64,000 nt of DNA from Acidobacteriota bacterium (GCA_020853395.1 JADYYY010000011.1:186001-250000), one strand, 5' to 3'. Positions 8,684-18,195 are shown, counted from the first letter of the stretch. The notes: a model not told the origin generated them from the letters alone. Program-made: numbers and translations.

Positions 8684-9869
8684 TCAATCCTTGAAGATCT
8701 CGCTGGAGAAGATGACGAGATAGTCTCTCCAGTTCTCCCACGTGTGACCGCCCGCGCTCTCCTTGAACACCGGCGTGAAGCCGTGCTTCTCGAGCAGCGC
8801 GACCGCGTTCTTCGTGTTCGCCATCGCCGAATCGTCGCGGCCCGTGCTGAACCAGAGCAGCTTCACGCCTTTTCGAAGCGAGGCGTTGTCGAGCACGGCG
8901 CGATTGGCGGCGTCGAACGTCTCGGCTGCCGAAGGCTGCCCCGCGCCGCCGCCCGACAGGCCGGCGCTGAACACGCCGATGTACGCGAACTTCTCCAGGT
9001 TGGGGATCGCGATGTTGAGCGTGTGGCCGCCGCCCATCGGACAGGCCGGCGATCGCGCGCGCATTCCGCTCGGCGCGGACGCGGTAGTGGGACTCGACGA
9101 AGGGGAGGATGTCGGCCATGAACTCGCGCACGAACTCCGTGCGCGCCTGCGGCGTGCCGCGTTCCGCGCCCGTGCGCGTGTGCCCGTCGGGCATCACGAC
9201 GATCATCGGCCGCGCGCGCCCCGCCGCGATGAGGTTGTCGACGATGACGCCGGCGCGCCCGAGCGCGTTCCAGGACTGATCGCTGTCGCCGGATCCGTGG
9301 AGCAGGTAGAAGACGGGGTACCGCTGCGTGCCGGCGGTGTAGCCCGGCGGCGTGTAGACGTGCAGCCGGCGCGTGCGTCCCAGCACGGCCGACGGGTAGA
9401 ACACCTCGGCGACCGCGCCGTGCGGGACGTCCTTCATGTCGGTCCACTCGCCGCCCGGGACCACCACCGTATTGCGGAGCCCGGCCGTCGTCTCGTTGAT
9501 CGCCATGTTGGCCGGATCGACGACCGAAACGCCGTGCACGCCGAAGCTGTACTGGTAGACACCCGGCGCGAGCGGGCCGATCGTCGTCTCCCACACGCCG
9601 TTCGCCTGCTTCGTCATCTGCGGCGGTGCGCCGGACGGACCACGCAGCACGACGTCGGTCGCCTGCGGCGCGTACAGCCGGAACACGACGCGCCGATCGG
9701 GCAGGACTTCGGGCGAGACCACGACCGGAGCAGGCGCCGAGGCACCGCGGCCGGCTGACGGCGGCGCGGCCGGAGCAGGCGCGGCTCCCTGCGCGGCGAT
9801 CAGCGCCGCTGGCATTCCGGCGATCAAGGCAGCAAAGCAGAGACCTGCAGCGGCGCGACCTCGCGTCAT
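8684..9869 (-). pseudogene. Exported esterase (CE1/esterase D-like) with frameshift at nucleophile elbow
   Basis: A secreted alpha/beta-hydrolase esterase of the kind that attacks acetyl or feruloyl groups on polysaccharides. From ATG 9869 (ribosome site AGGGGGA) it has a signal peptide, an Ala/Pro linker, a CBM48-like beta-sandwich (VVFRLYAPQATDVVLRGP) and a hydrolase domain (YPVFYLLHGSGDSDQSW). At 9038-9040 the reading frame shifts: one frame ends in AIAGLS and the other resumes as MGGGHTLNIAIP, so removal of one extra base restores the expected GLSMGG nucleophile motif. The second part (to 8684) keeps the C-terminal HTWENWRDYL with the catalytic His. It could be a recent pseudogene, or a sequencing or assembly error in an intact gene. 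Confidence 0.85.
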
Positions 9870-10048
9870 CGGCGTTCCCCCTGGAAGATCGTTCATTTTG
9901 CGCCAATCGACACGGCGGTTCAATCTCGGCATCTCGGCGTCTTCGGCTACCTCCGCGTTCGCGCAGGAGCCGCCGCGGCGGCGGGTTGCGAAGCGGTGGC
10001 CGCAGGCCCCGGCCGGAACCGGTGCGCGATGCCGCATACACTGTCGCG

Positions 10049-12724
10049 GTGTCGCGTCGAGCGAACCGCGCGTGTACCTGCCTGGCCGCCGCCTGGGCGG
10101 TCGTCGCGCCCGTGCGCATGACGTCCGTGGCGGCACAGGGCCACACGCCGCGCATCGCCGTCAGCGCCACGCGTGCGTCGAGGCCGCCGCTGCTCGATGG
10201 CCGGCTCACAGACGACTGCTGGGCGGCCGCCACACCGGTCTCGTCGTTCACCCAGCGCGATCCCAGCGAGGGGCAGCCGGCCAGCGAGCGGACGGAGGTG
10301 CGGATCGTCTACGACGACACCGCCGTGTACGTCGGCGCGCGCATGTACGACCGCGATCCCTCGGGGATCGGACGACGGCTCTCGGCGCGCGACGACGAGG
10401 CGGACGCCGATCAGTTCGGCATCCTGCTCGATCCGCGGCACGACCACGTCACCGGCGCCGGGTTCGTCGTGAGCGCCGCCGGCGTGCAGCGCGACTTCGC
10501 GCTGTCCAACGACAGCGAAGAGGATCGATCCTGGGACGCCGTGTGGCATTCGTCGGTGGCGATCGACGACGAGGGGTGGACGGCGGAGCTGAGGATCCCG
10601 TTCTCGCAGTTGCGCTTCGCGGCCGGCGATCATCAGACGTGGGGCGTCAACGCCGCGCGGTTCATCCGCCGCAAGAACGAGACCGCCTGGCTCGAGCTCG
10701 TGCCGAAGAACGAGCACGGCCAGGCGTCGCGCATGGCGCACCTCACCGGCATCGACCGCGTCCGCCCGGCGCGGCACGTCGAGGTCGTGCCCTACACGGC
10801 GGCGAGCGCCGAGTACGTGCAACCCGAACGCGCCGGCGATCCCTTCAACGACGGCTCGCGCCAATTCGGCCGCGTCGGCTTCGATCTCAAGGCCAGCGTG
10901 ATGCGCGGCCTCACGCTCGACGTCTCGGTCAACCCGGACTTCGGCCAGGCCGAGGTGGATCCTGCGGTGGTCAACCTCACGGCGTTCGAGACGTTCTTCG
11001 AGGAGAAGCGCCGCTTCTTCATCGAGGGATCGGAGATCTTCGGCAACTTCGGCCGCCGGGGCGCGGATCTGTCGTTCGGGTTCAACACCGCCGACCCGGG
11101 GCTCTTCTACACGCGGCGCATCGGCCGCGCGCCGACCGGCGATGCCGACGGGGACTTCGTGGACCGTCCGCGCGCCACGACCATCCTGGGCGCCGGCCGC
11201 CTCACGGGCAAGACGCCGGGCGGCTGGAGCATCGGCCTCGTCGAAGCCGTCACCGGCCGGTCGCGCGCGCGCGTCATGGAGGCGGGCGTCACGGCGCGCA
11301 CCGACGTCGAGCCAGCGGCCAACTACGCGGTCGCTCGCGTGCAGCGCGACTTCGCGCGCGGCGGCGCCGGCGTGCTCGCCACGTCGGTCGTCCGCCGTTT
11401 CTCCGATTCCCGCCTCGCCGATGCGCTGCCCGCGCACGCGTTCGTCGTCGGCGGTGACGGATTCTGGTACGTGGACGCCAGCCGCGACTGGGTCGTCAAC
11501 GGCAAGCTGTCGGGCAGCCACGTCTCCGGCAGCGAGGCGGCGATCGCGCGCCTGCAGCGGGCGCCGCAGCGCTACTACCAGCGTCCGGACGCCCCGCACG
11601 TGACGTTCGACCCGACGCGGACGTCGCTCGATGGGTTCGCCGGCCGCGTGAACCTCACGCGGAACAACGGCGCGTGGCGCGTTCACGCGTCGCTCTGGGG
11701 CGTGAGCCCAGGGTTCGAGTCGAACGATCTCGGCTTCCAGGACGTGGCCGATCGCTTCGGCGGCCACGGCGTGGTGTTGTGGCGCGACACGACGCCGGGC
11801 CGGTTCGCGCGCGAGCGCTCGTTCTGGGTGGCGCGCGCCGGCGGCTGGAACTTCAACCGCGACGTCGTCAGCAACCTGTGGTTCAGTTGCGGCGACGTCC
11901 AGTGGGTCACCTACTGGAGCACCGGTGGGTGCGGCGCGCGGTTCGCGCGCGTGCTGGACGACCGGCTGACCCGCGGCGGCGCGCTCGCCGTCGGACCGGA
12001 GGCCTGGTTCGTCAACGGGCGCGTCTTCAGCGACGAGCGGAAGGCCGTCTCCATGGGGCTCATGGTCGAGACGTCGCACGACGAGTTCGGTGGCGGCGGC
12101 CAGAGCGTGGACCTGTTCGCGAACGTCAAGCCCAGCCCGTCGCTCACGGTCTCGATCGGCCCGTCGTTCGTGCGGTCGCGATCCGCTGCGCAGTACGTCG
12201 AGACCGCGGAGGATGCCGCGGCGGCGGCGACGTTCGGCCGCCGCGACGTGTTCGCGCGCCTGCGTCAGACGCAAGTCCGCGTCGGCACCCGGGTGAGCTA
12301 CATCATCGGCCCGCGCGCCTCGCTCCAGTTCTACATGGAGCCGCTGCTCGCCGCCGGCGCGTACGGCCCGTTCAAGGAGCTCGCGCGGCCGCGCACGTTC
12401 GACTTCCTCGAGTACGGCACGGGTGCCTCGACGCTGGCGTTCGATCCGATCGCGCGCGAGTACGAGGCCGATCCCGACGGCGCGGGGACGGCCCTGCCGT
12501 TCTCTTTCGGCGATCCCGACTTCAACTACAAGTCGTTCAAAGTGAACGCCGTCTTGCGCTGGGAGTTCCGTCCGGGGTCGACCATCTACCTGGTCTGGAC
12601 CCAGCAGCGCGAGGACACCAGCCGTCCGGGCCGCTTCGCCTTCCGGCGCGACGCGGGCACGCTCTTCGCCGCGCCGGCAGACGATGTCGTGCTCGTGAAG
12701 ATGACGTATTGGCTCGGCCGGTGA
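10049..12724 (+). CDS. DUF5916 protein: CBM9/DOMON-like domain plus outer-membrane barrel
   Basis: An 891-residue exported protein. Residues about 35-230 resemble the carbohydrate-binding CBM9/DOMON sandwich (PPLLDGRLTDDCW, TEVRIVYDDTAVYVGARMYD, GWTAELRIPFSQLRF). The remainder matches the DUF5916 family, with the diagnostic NPDFGQAEVDPAVVNLTAFE and FFEEKRRFFIEG, and ends in long amphipathic strands with a C-terminal aromatic-rich stretch (KMTYWLGR), typical of outer-membrane barrels. The function of the family is unproven; a role in binding or uptake of carbohydrate has been suggested from the CBM9-like part. GTG 10049 was chosen because it begins a hydrophobic signal segment ending near VAAQG; the frame is open further upstream, so the start is moderately certain. 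Confidence 0.85.
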   Translation: MSRRANRACTCLAAAWAVVAPVRMTSVAAQGHTPRIAVSATRASRPPLLDGRLTDDCWAAATPVSSFTQRDPSEGQPASERTEVRIVYDDTAVYVGARMYDRDPSGIGRRLSARDDEADADQFGILLDPRHDHVTGAGFVVSAAGVQRDFALSNDSEEDRSWDAVWHSSVAIDDEGWTAELRIPFSQLRFAAGDHQTWGVNAARFIRRKNETAWLELVPKNEHGQASRMAHLTGIDRVRPARHVEVVPYTAASAEYVQPERAGDPFNDGSRQFGRVGFDLKASVMRGLTLDVSVNPDFGQAEVDPAVVNLTAFETFFEEKRRFFIEGSEIFGNFGRRGADLSFGFNTADPGLFYTRRIGRAPTGDADGDFVDRPRATTILGAGRLTGKTPGGWSIGLVEAVTGRSRARVMEAGVTARTDVEPAANYAVARVQRDFARGGAGVLATSVVRRFSDSRLADALPAHAFVVGGDGFWYVDASRDWVVNGKLSGSHVSGSEAAIARLQRAPQRYYQRPDAPHVTFDPTRTSLDGFAGRVNLTRNNGAWRVHASLWGVSPGFESNDLGFQDVADRFGGHGVVLWRDTTPGRFARERSFWVARAGGWNFNRDVVSNLWFSCGDVQWVTYWSTGGCGARFARVLDDRLTRGGALAVGPEAWFVNGRVFSDERKAVSMGLMVETSHDEFGGGGQSVDLFANVKPSPSLTVSIGPSFVRSRSAAQYVETAEDAAAAATFGRRDVFARLRQTQVRVGTRVSYIIGPRASLQFYMEPLLAAGAYGPFKELARPRTFDFLEYGTGASTLAFDPIAREYEADPDGAGTALPFSFGDPDFNYKSFKVNAVLRWEFRPGSTIYLVWTQQREDTSRPGRFAFRRDAGTLFAAPADDVVLVKMTYWLGR

Positions 12725-12733
12725 CGGCTGCCG

Positions 12734-13435
12734 TCACCGTCGCGTGCGGCCGAGCACCCACCGGATGCCGCGGGCGATCGACTCGATGTACTTCGCGGTG
12801 TCGTAGTGGCGCAGGCCCGTGAGCGCCTCGAAGCGGATCTCCCGCTTCAGACGCTGAAGGTCGCGGACGGCGCGCTCGGTGGGCGCGAACGGCACCACCT
12901 CGTCGTCGCGGCTGTGGACGACGTAGGTCGGCACCGGCGCGAGCGTGTCGATCGGCTGGTCACCCGGCGAGCCCGCGGCGATCACCGCGCCCGTGACGAC
13001 CGCCGCGTGGCGCGCCGACAGGAACCACGCGCCTCGCGCGCCCATGCTGAACCCCACCACGATCACACGTCGTCGATCGATCGCGACCTCGCCCATCACG
13101 TGGTCGACGAGTGCGAGCACTGCACGTTCTGCCGCCGGGTCGGTCCAGGCGTTGGCCGGGCAATCGGGCGCGACGATGACCGCATCGAGCGGAGCGACGG
13201 CGGGACCGACGACCTGTTCGACGAACGCGGCGCCGTAGTACGGAAACCGAGGTCCGCCGGGATGGAGCGCTAGCACGAGCGGGCGCCCCGAGCGCGGGCC
13301 GCCTTTCGGCGGCAGCGAGAGCGCGTACCGCAGCGGCTCGGCGCCGTCGACGCGAAGCGTCAGGCGCTCGACGCCGGACGTCGAGGGCTGAGACAGCAGC
13401 AGGAGCGAGACGAGGACGAGCGACCCCGTCGCCAT
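12734..13435 (-). CDS. Exported alpha/beta hydrolase (carboxylesterase/PHB-depolymerase-like)
   Basis: A 233-residue hydrolase with a short signal peptide (TGSLVLVSLLLLSQPSTS). The catalytic triad is readable: Ser130 in GFSMGARG, Asp178 in VHSRDDEVVPF and His210 in GLRHYDT. The oxyanion segment is LALHPGG. Layout and size match predicted peptidase/LpqC-like esterases of the polyhydroxybutyrate-depolymerase clan. It runs convergently with the DUF5916 gene (9 bp between ends) and lies just downstream of the terminator of the NHL operon, so it is a separate transcription unit. The substrate is unknown. Confidence 0.87.
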   Translation of the reverse strand: MATGSLVLVSLLLLSQPSTSGVERLTLRVDGAEPLRYALSLPPKGGPRSGRPLVLALHPGGPRFPYYGAAFVEQVVGPAVAPLDAVIVAPDCPANAWTDPAAERAVLALVDHVMGEVAIDRRRVIVVGFSMGARGAWFLSARHAAVVTGAVIAAGSPGDQPIDTLAPVPTYVVHSRDDEVVPFAPTERAVRDLQRLKREIRFEALTGLRHYDTAKYIESIARGIRWVLGRTRR

Positions 13436-13462
13436 CGAAGCTGAGATGGTATCTCCGTCGCG

Positions 13463-13501
13463 ATGAAAGAAGAAGGGCCTGGAGGCGGTGCCTCCAGGCC
13501 C
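13463..13501 (-). terminator. Rho-independent terminator of NHL operon copy 1
   Basis: A perfect 12-bp stem (GGGCCTGGAGGC at 13475-13486 with GCCTCCAGGCCC at 13490-13501) and a 3-base loop lie 45 bp past the operon's last stop. Read on the minus strand it is followed by TTCTTCTTTC, a U-rich tail. The stem shares its core GGGCCTGGAG/CTCCAGGCCC with the terminator of operon copy 2. Confidence 0.85.
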
Positions 13502-13545
13502 TCGGGTCGCGACCTCGCGATGCGAGGTGCTCGGATCGGCGACGG

Positions 13546-14712
13546 CTACTTGAGCGTGAGCTTCTGCACGCGCCAGTTCATCAGCTCGGCGACGTACAAG
13601 GTGTTCGGATCGCGGCAGTCGATGGCGTTGACCATGCCGAACTCCTTGAACTGCTTGCCGGCCTTGCCGAAGCGGCCGACGATCGTGCCGTCGAGCTCCA
13701 TCTTGTAGATCTCGCCGTTGAGGAACGGGTCCTCGGTCGGGTTGGAGTTGGAGCTGAAGAGGTACTGGTGCGCGCCGGGCGAGATGCAGATGGCGCGCGG
13801 CGCGCCCACGTTCGTGAACTGCGTCTTGAACGTGCCGTCGTTGTCGAACACCTGGATGCGCTTGTTGCCCATGTCGGCGACGTAGACGTTGCCCTGCGCG
13901 TCGACGGCGATGGAGTGGGGGATGTTGAACTGGCCGGGTTCGGAACCGGTCGAGCCCCAGGACTTGGCGAACCGCCCCGTCTTGTCGAACTTCGCGATGC
14001 GGGCGTTGGTGTAGCCGTCGGCGATGAAGATGTTGCCGGCCGCGTCCCACGCCACGTCCGTGGGCTGGTTGAAGTTGTCTCCGGGTGTGCCAGCGCCGGG
14101 CGTTCCGCCGCCGCGACCGCCACCGCCGCCGCCGCGGGCGGCACCCGGAGCCCCGCCACCTGGAGCCCCAGCACCGGGAGCTCCGGCACCGGGAGCGGCG
14201 CCACCGCCGCCACCACGGCCGCCACCGCCACCAGCGCTGCTACCGACCTCGCCGACCGCTTCTGGCCTGCGGCCCAGCGTCATGAGGACGCGGCCAGACG
14301 GATCGAACTTGGCGACCACCCTCGACGCGCGGTCCACCACCCAGAAATTGTTCTGGGGGTCGACCCTGACGCCCTGGGCGAACAGGAAGGAGTAGGGGCG
14401 CCCGGTGGGGCCGGTGCCGATCTCGCGCAGGAACTTCCCGGAGCGGTCGAACTCCAGCAGGCGCGCGCCGCCGTTGATGTACGTGCGCGAGGCCCCGATG
14501 GTGGCGTTCGGGCCGCCCCCTCGGTAGTAGACCCAGATGTTGCCCGTGGAAGTGGTGGCCACGCCGGCCACCTCGCCGAAGTGGATGTCGTCCGGCAGCT
14601 TCAGGAAATCACCCGCGGACTCGAACGAGATTTCCTTCTGCTGGGCGGAGAGCGGGCTGCCGAACAACGAGCCGGCCAGCGCCAGCGTGACTGCGATACG
14701 TGAGGACTTCAT
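13546..14712 (-). CDS. NHL-repeat propeller protein, operon copy 1, second gene
   Basis: A 388-residue exported six-bladed NHL propeller (signal peptide SRIAVTLALAGSLFGSPLSA). Repeats carry PTDVAWDAAGNIFIADGYTN, HSIAVDAQGNVYVADMGNKR and related motifs, resembling the lyase propeller of peptidyl-hydroxyglycine amidating enzymes, though that activity is not shown. A long Gly/Ala/Pro-rich insert around 160-225 is absent from the paralogue at 15954. The start ATG overlaps the preceding stop by one base (TAATG) and sits behind AGGGGGCAGGT, so it is translationally coupled to the upstream gene. The last 150 bp or so are nearly identical to the paralogue's 3' end. Probable role: exported ligand-binding or lyase protein of unknown substrate. 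Confidence 0.85.
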   Translation of the reverse strand: MKSSRIAVTLALAGSLFGSPLSAQQKEISFESAGDFLKLPDDIHFGEVAGVATTSTGNIWVYYRGGGPNATIGASRTYINGGARLLEFDRSGKFLREIGTGPTGRPYSFLFAQGVRVDPQNNFWVVDRASRVVAKFDPSGRVLMTLGRRPEAVGEVGSSAGGGGGRGGGGGAAPGAGAPGAGAPGGGAPGAARGGGGGGRGGGTPGAGTPGDNFNQPTDVAWDAAGNIFIADGYTNARIAKFDKTGRFAKSWGSTGSEPGQFNIPHSIAVDAQGNVYVADMGNKRIQVFDNDGTFKTQFTNVGAPRAICISPGAHQYLFSSNSNPTEDPFLNGEIYKMELDGTIVGRFGKAGKQFKEFGMVNAIDCRDPNTLYVAELMNWRVQKLTLK

Positions 14713-15803
14713 TACCTGCCCCCTTGAGCGGCGGTGGGGTACAGGATGAACTTCTGCAGGCGCCACTGCGTGATTTCGGTGGTCAGGATCTCGTTCTCGG
14801 CGCTGCAGTCGAGCCCGTGTACCGTGCCGAACTGCCCCTGCTCCTTGCCCGGGATGCCGAACTTGCCGAGCACGGTGCCGTCGGTCCGCATCTTGAAGAT
14901 CTGACCGGTGACCTCGTGGATCGGCGTGTTCTGGTTGTCGGGGTTGGAGTTGGAGGTGTAGAGATACCCGGCGGGGCTGATGCACAACGACCAGGGCGCG
15001 CCGACGTGATCGAACGTCGTCTTGTAGTTCAGATCGTTGTCGAACACCACGATGCGCCGGTCGCTGCGGCTGCCGCCGTACACGTTGCCCTGCGCGTCGA
15101 CGGCAATGGCATGGAGCAGGGTGAACTGGCCGGGGCCCGAGCCGCGCGTGCCGACCTGCTTGATGAACTTGCCGTACTTGTCGTACTTGGCGATGCGCGA
15201 GTTGACGTAGCCGTCGGCGACGAAGATGTTGCCGGCCGCGTCGAACGCGACGTCGGTCGGGCGATTGTAGATGTAGGGCGGGGCCGGATCGAGCGCGCCC
15301 AGCGACGACACCAGCCCGCCCATCGGCCACTCGTCCCGGCGGCCCAGCACCATCGTCACGCGCCCCTGCGGGTTGAACTTGATGATCGAGTTGGCGCCCT
15401 CGTCGATCACCCAGATGTTGTCCTGGGCATCGACGCGCACGCCGTGACAGAACACGTGGCCGTAGAGCTCCTTCCCGATCTCGCGCACGTAGTTGCCCTT
15501 CGGGTCGAACTCGAAGGTCTTCGTCTGCTGGGCGCAGGTGTTGACGAAGATGTGCCCCTTGGAATTGCGGGCGACGCCGATGCCTTCGCCCAGGTACACG
15601 TTCGGCGCCATCTTCATGAAGTCGCGCACGACCTCGTACTTGATGTCGGGCGCATCGATGGCCTTGGGCCGGAGCTGCAACTGCTGCGGCGTCAGTTGGT
15701 CGGGCGGCGTCCGAACCAACGGTATCTGGGCGAACAGGGTGGTGGCGGCGGTGGCAGAGAGCGCCAACGCCGCAGCCACCAGGCTAGAGCGACGTGTGTT
15801 CAT
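14712..15803 (-). CDS. NHL-repeat propeller protein, operon copy 1, first gene
   Basis: A 363-residue exported NHL propeller with signal peptide NTRRSSLVAAALALSATAAT. Conserved features shared with the copy at 17048 are APDIKYEVVRDFMK, NTCAQQT, YGHVFCHGVRVDAQDNIWVI, FDAAGNIFVADGYVNSRIAK and the terminal LQKFILYPTAAQGG. Cysteines in NTCAQQT, VFCHG and SLCI are kept in both copies and could form a disulphide or metal site. ATG 15803 was chosen because it begins the signal peptide and lies 23 bp downstream of a good promoter; the frame is open to 15911 but without a better start. First gene of a two-gene operon. Confidence 0.87.
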   Translation of the reverse strand: MNTRRSSLVAAALALSATAATTLFAQIPLVRTPPDQLTPQQLQLRPKAIDAPDIKYEVVRDFMKMAPNVYLGEGIGVARNSKGHIFVNTCAQQTKTFEFDPKGNYVREIGKELYGHVFCHGVRVDAQDNIWVIDEGANSIIKFNPQGRVTMVLGRRDEWPMGGLVSSLGALDPAPPYIYNRPTDVAFDAAGNIFVADGYVNSRIAKYDKYGKFIKQVGTRGSGPGQFTLLHAIAVDAQGNVYGGSRSDRRIVVFDNDLNYKTTFDHVGAPWSLCISPAGYLYTSNSNPDNQNTPIHEVTGQIFKMRTDGTVLGKFGIPGKEQGQFGTVHGLDCSAENEILTTEITQWRLQKFILYPTAAQGGR

Positions 15804-15825
15804 GGGGCACCTCGGAATAGTGCGA

Positions 15826-15854
15826 AATGTAGCACCGTGCGCCGTCAACGACAA
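15826..15854 (-). promoter_or_regulatory. Sigma70-like promoter of NHL operon copy 1
   Basis: On the minus strand, TTGTCG (15854-15849) and TACATT (15831-15826) are separated by 17 bp, the ideal spacing, just upstream of the start at 15803. The same promoter, with the same spacing and flanking bases down to the start codon, precedes operon copy 2 (18196-18224), which is good evidence that it is functional. Confidence 0.8.
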
Positions 15855-15894
15855 CACGATGCCAAGGCGAGGCTGTGAGGCGGCGTCAAAGGGC

Positions 15895-15922
15895 GAGGGC
15901 CTGGAGCGCACTCCAGGCCCTC
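15895..15922 (-). terminator. Hairpin terminator of NHL operon copy 2
   Basis: A perfect 12-bp stem, GAGGGCCTGGAG (15895-15906) with CTCCAGGCCCTC (15911-15922), and a CGCA loop lie 32 bp past the stop of the copy-2 operon. On the minus strand a short GCCCTTTG follows, so the U-tail is weak. It separates the two tandem operons from each other. Confidence 0.75.
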
Positions 15923-15953
15923 GGCGTCTCGCGCGGCAACGTGCGGCGATCCT

Positions 15954-17048
15954 CTACTTGAGGGTGAGCTTCTGCACGCGCCAGTTCATCATCTCGGCGA
16001 CGTACAAGGTGTTCGGTTCGCGGCAGTCGATGGCGTTGACCATGCCGAACTCCTTGAACTGCTTGCCGGCCTTGCCGAAGCGGCCGACGATCGTGCCGTC
16101 GAGCTGCATCTTGTAGATCTCGCCGTCGAGGAACGGGTCCTCGGTCGGGTTGGAGTTGGAGCTGAAGAGGAACGGCTGCGCGCCCGGCGAGATGCAGATG
16201 GCGCGCGGCGCGCCCACGTTCTTGAACTCGGTCTTGTACGTGCCGTCGTTGTCGAACACCTGGATGCGGTTGTTGCCCATGTCCGCCACGTAGACCATGC
16301 CCCGGGCATCGACCGCGATGGAGGCGGGAACGTTGAACTGGCCGGGGCCGGAACCGGTCGCGCCCCACGACTTGATGAACTTCCCGTTCTTGTCGAACTT
16401 CGCGACGCGGGCGTTCCCGTAGCCGTCGGGAATGAAGATGTTGCCCGCCGCGTCCCAGGCCACGTCCAGCGGCTGGTTGAAGTTGTCGCCCGGCACGCCG
16501 GATCCCGGAGGGCCGGACGCGCGGCCGAACACGCCGCTGCTGCCGAGCTCACCGATCGCCTCGAGCCTGCGGCCGAGCGTCAGCAGGACCTTGCCGGATT
16601 GATCGAACTTCACGACCATCCTCGAGGCGCGGTCCACGATCCAGATGTTGTTCTGCGGATCCACCCGGACGCCCTGCGCGAACAGGAACGCGTAGGGGCG
16701 CTCGTTCTCGACGGTGCCGACCTCGCGCAGGAACTTCCCGGTGCGATCGAACTCGAGCAGGCGCGGGCCGCCGGCGATGTAGACGCGCGACGCGCCCACG
16801 ATCGCGTTCGGGCCTCCACTCTGGTAGTAGACCCAGATGTTGCCCGCGGCCGTGGTGGCCACGCCGGCCACTTCGCCGAAGTGGACGTCGGGCGGCAGCT
16901 TCAGGAAGTCACCGGCGGACTCGAACGCGATTTCGCGCGGCTGGGCCTGGGCGGACACCGCCCTCGAGACCAGCGAGTCCGAGAAGAGCGCGCCGGCGAA
17001 CGCTAGCGTCGCCGCGAGGCCTGTGGCTGCGAGTCGTGCGGATGTCAT
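15954..17048 (-). CDS. NHL-repeat propeller protein, operon copy 2, second gene
   Basis: A 364-residue exported NHL propeller, close paralogue of the protein at 13546-14712. It shares FESAGDFLKLPPDVHFGEVAG, GNIWVYY, the propeller repeats (VAWDAAGNIFIPDGYGNARV, ASIAVDARGMVYVADMGNNR) and the C-terminal MMNWRVQKLTLK, but lacks the long Gly/Ala-rich insert. The signal peptide is at the N-terminus (LAATGLAATLAFAGALFSDS). The start overlaps the upstream stop by one base (TAATG), as in copy 1, so the pair is translationally coupled. Function unknown; the conserved pairing argues that the two propellers act together. Confidence 0.85.
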   Translation of the reverse strand: MTSARLAATGLAATLAFAGALFSDSLVSRAVSAQAQPREIAFESAGDFLKLPPDVHFGEVAGVATTAAGNIWVYYQSGGPNAIVGASRVYIAGGPRLLEFDRTGKFLREVGTVENERPYAFLFAQGVRVDPQNNIWIVDRASRMVVKFDQSGKVLLTLGRRLEAIGELGSSGVFGRASGPPGSGVPGDNFNQPLDVAWDAAGNIFIPDGYGNARVAKFDKNGKFIKSWGATGSGPGQFNVPASIAVDARGMVYVADMGNNRIQVFDNDGTYKTEFKNVGAPRAICISPGAQPFLFSSNSNPTEDPFLDGEIYKMQLDGTIVGRFGKAGKQFKEFGMVNAIDCREPNTLYVAEMMNWRVQKLTLK

Positions 17049-18172
17049 TACTTGCCCCCTTGAGCCGCGGTGGGGTGCAGGATGAACTTCTGCATCCGCC
17101 ATTCGACGATTTCCGTGGTCAGAATCTCGTTCGGCACGCTGCAGTCGATCCCGTGGACCGTGCTGAACTGCCCCTGCTCCTTGCCGGGCACGCCGAACTT
17201 GCCGAGCACCGTCCCGTCGAGCTCCATCTTGAAGATCTGGCCGCTGGCCTTGTGGAGCTCGGTGTCCTGCGAGTCGGGGTTGGAGTTGGACGTGTAGAGG
17301 TACTGGTGGCCCGGACCGGGCGTGATGCAGAGCGACCACGGCGCGCCCACGTGATCGAACGTCGTCTTGTAGTTCAGGTCGTTGTCGAACACGACGATCC
17401 GCTGGTCGCTGCGGCTGCCGCCGTAGACGTTGCCCTGCGCGTCCACGGCGATGGCGTGCAGCAGGTTGAACTGACCCGGCCCGGATCCGCGCGTGCCGAC
17501 CTGCTTGATGAACTTGCCGTACTTGTCGTACTTGGCGATGCGCGAGTTGACGTAGCCGTCGGCGACGAAGATGTTGCCGGCCGCATCGAACGCGACGTCC
17601 GTCGGGCGATTGAAGACATAGGGCGGCGCCGGGCTGAGCTCCTTCACCGCGGGCTCCATCCCGTTGTAGGGGAACCCGATCCGGCGCCCCATCGTCATCA
17701 CCACCCGCCCCTCGGGGTTGTACTTGATGAGCATGTTGGCGCCCTCGTCGATCACCCAGATGTTGTCCTGGGCATCGACGCGGATGCCGTGGCAGAAGAC
17801 GTGGCCGTAGGAGTCTTTCCCGATCTCCCGCACGTAGTTGCCGTTCTGGTCGAACTCGAAATTGCGCGTCTGCTGCGCGCAGGTGTTGACGAAGATGCGC
17901 CCCTTCGAGTTGCGTGCGACGCCGATGCCTTCGCCCATGAACACGTTGGGCGGCAGCTTCATGAAGTCGCGGACGACTTCGTACTTGATATCGGGCGCGT
18001 TGATCGCCTTGGGAAGCAGCCTCTGCGCGGCTGGCGTGAGGACGATCCCGCCAGGGGCCGTCGCTGGGGCCTGGGCACCGCCGCCGGCAGGGGCCTGGCC
18101 CTGGGCGGCCACTGTGACGACGCCGGACATGGCCAGCGCCGCGGCCACCAGACTAAAGCCACGTGTTCTCAT
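17048..18172 (-). CDS. NHL-repeat propeller protein, operon copy 2, first gene
   Basis: A 374-residue exported NHL propeller, close paralogue of 14712-15803. After the signal peptide (GFSLVAAALAMSGVVTVAA) comes a Gly/Ala/Pro-rich linker, then the APDIKYEVVRDFMK block, NTCAQQT, YGHVFCHGIRVDAQDNIWVI, HAIAVDAQGNVYGGSRSDQR and a near-identical C-terminus (MQKFILHPTAAQGG). The promoter at 18196-18224 and a ribosome site (GAGGTGACAC) support ATG 18172. First gene of operon copy 2. No catalytic function can be assigned. Confidence 0.87.
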   Translation of the reverse strand: MRTRGFSLVAAALAMSGVVTVAAQGQAPAGGGAQAPATAPGGIVLTPAAQRLLPKAINAPDIKYEVVRDFMKLPPNVFMGEGIGVARNSKGRIFVNTCAQQTRNFEFDQNGNYVREIGKDSYGHVFCHGIRVDAQDNIWVIDEGANMLIKYNPEGRVVMTMGRRIGFPYNGMEPAVKELSPAPPYVFNRPTDVAFDAAGNIFVADGYVNSRIAKYDKYGKFIKQVGTRGSGPGQFNLLHAIAVDAQGNVYGGSRSDQRIVVFDNDLNYKTTFDHVGAPWSLCITPGPGHQYLYTSNSNPDSQDTELHKASGQIFKMELDGTVLGKFGVPGKEQGQFSTVHGIDCSVPNEILTTEIVEWRMQKFILHPTAAQGGK

Positions 18173-18195
18173 GTGTCACCTCGGAATCACTGCGA

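Noticed and set aside
9947-12274. 775-codon open frame on the minus strand
   Set aside because: Shadow of the DUF5916 gene, which has the conserved family motifs and correct codon bias.
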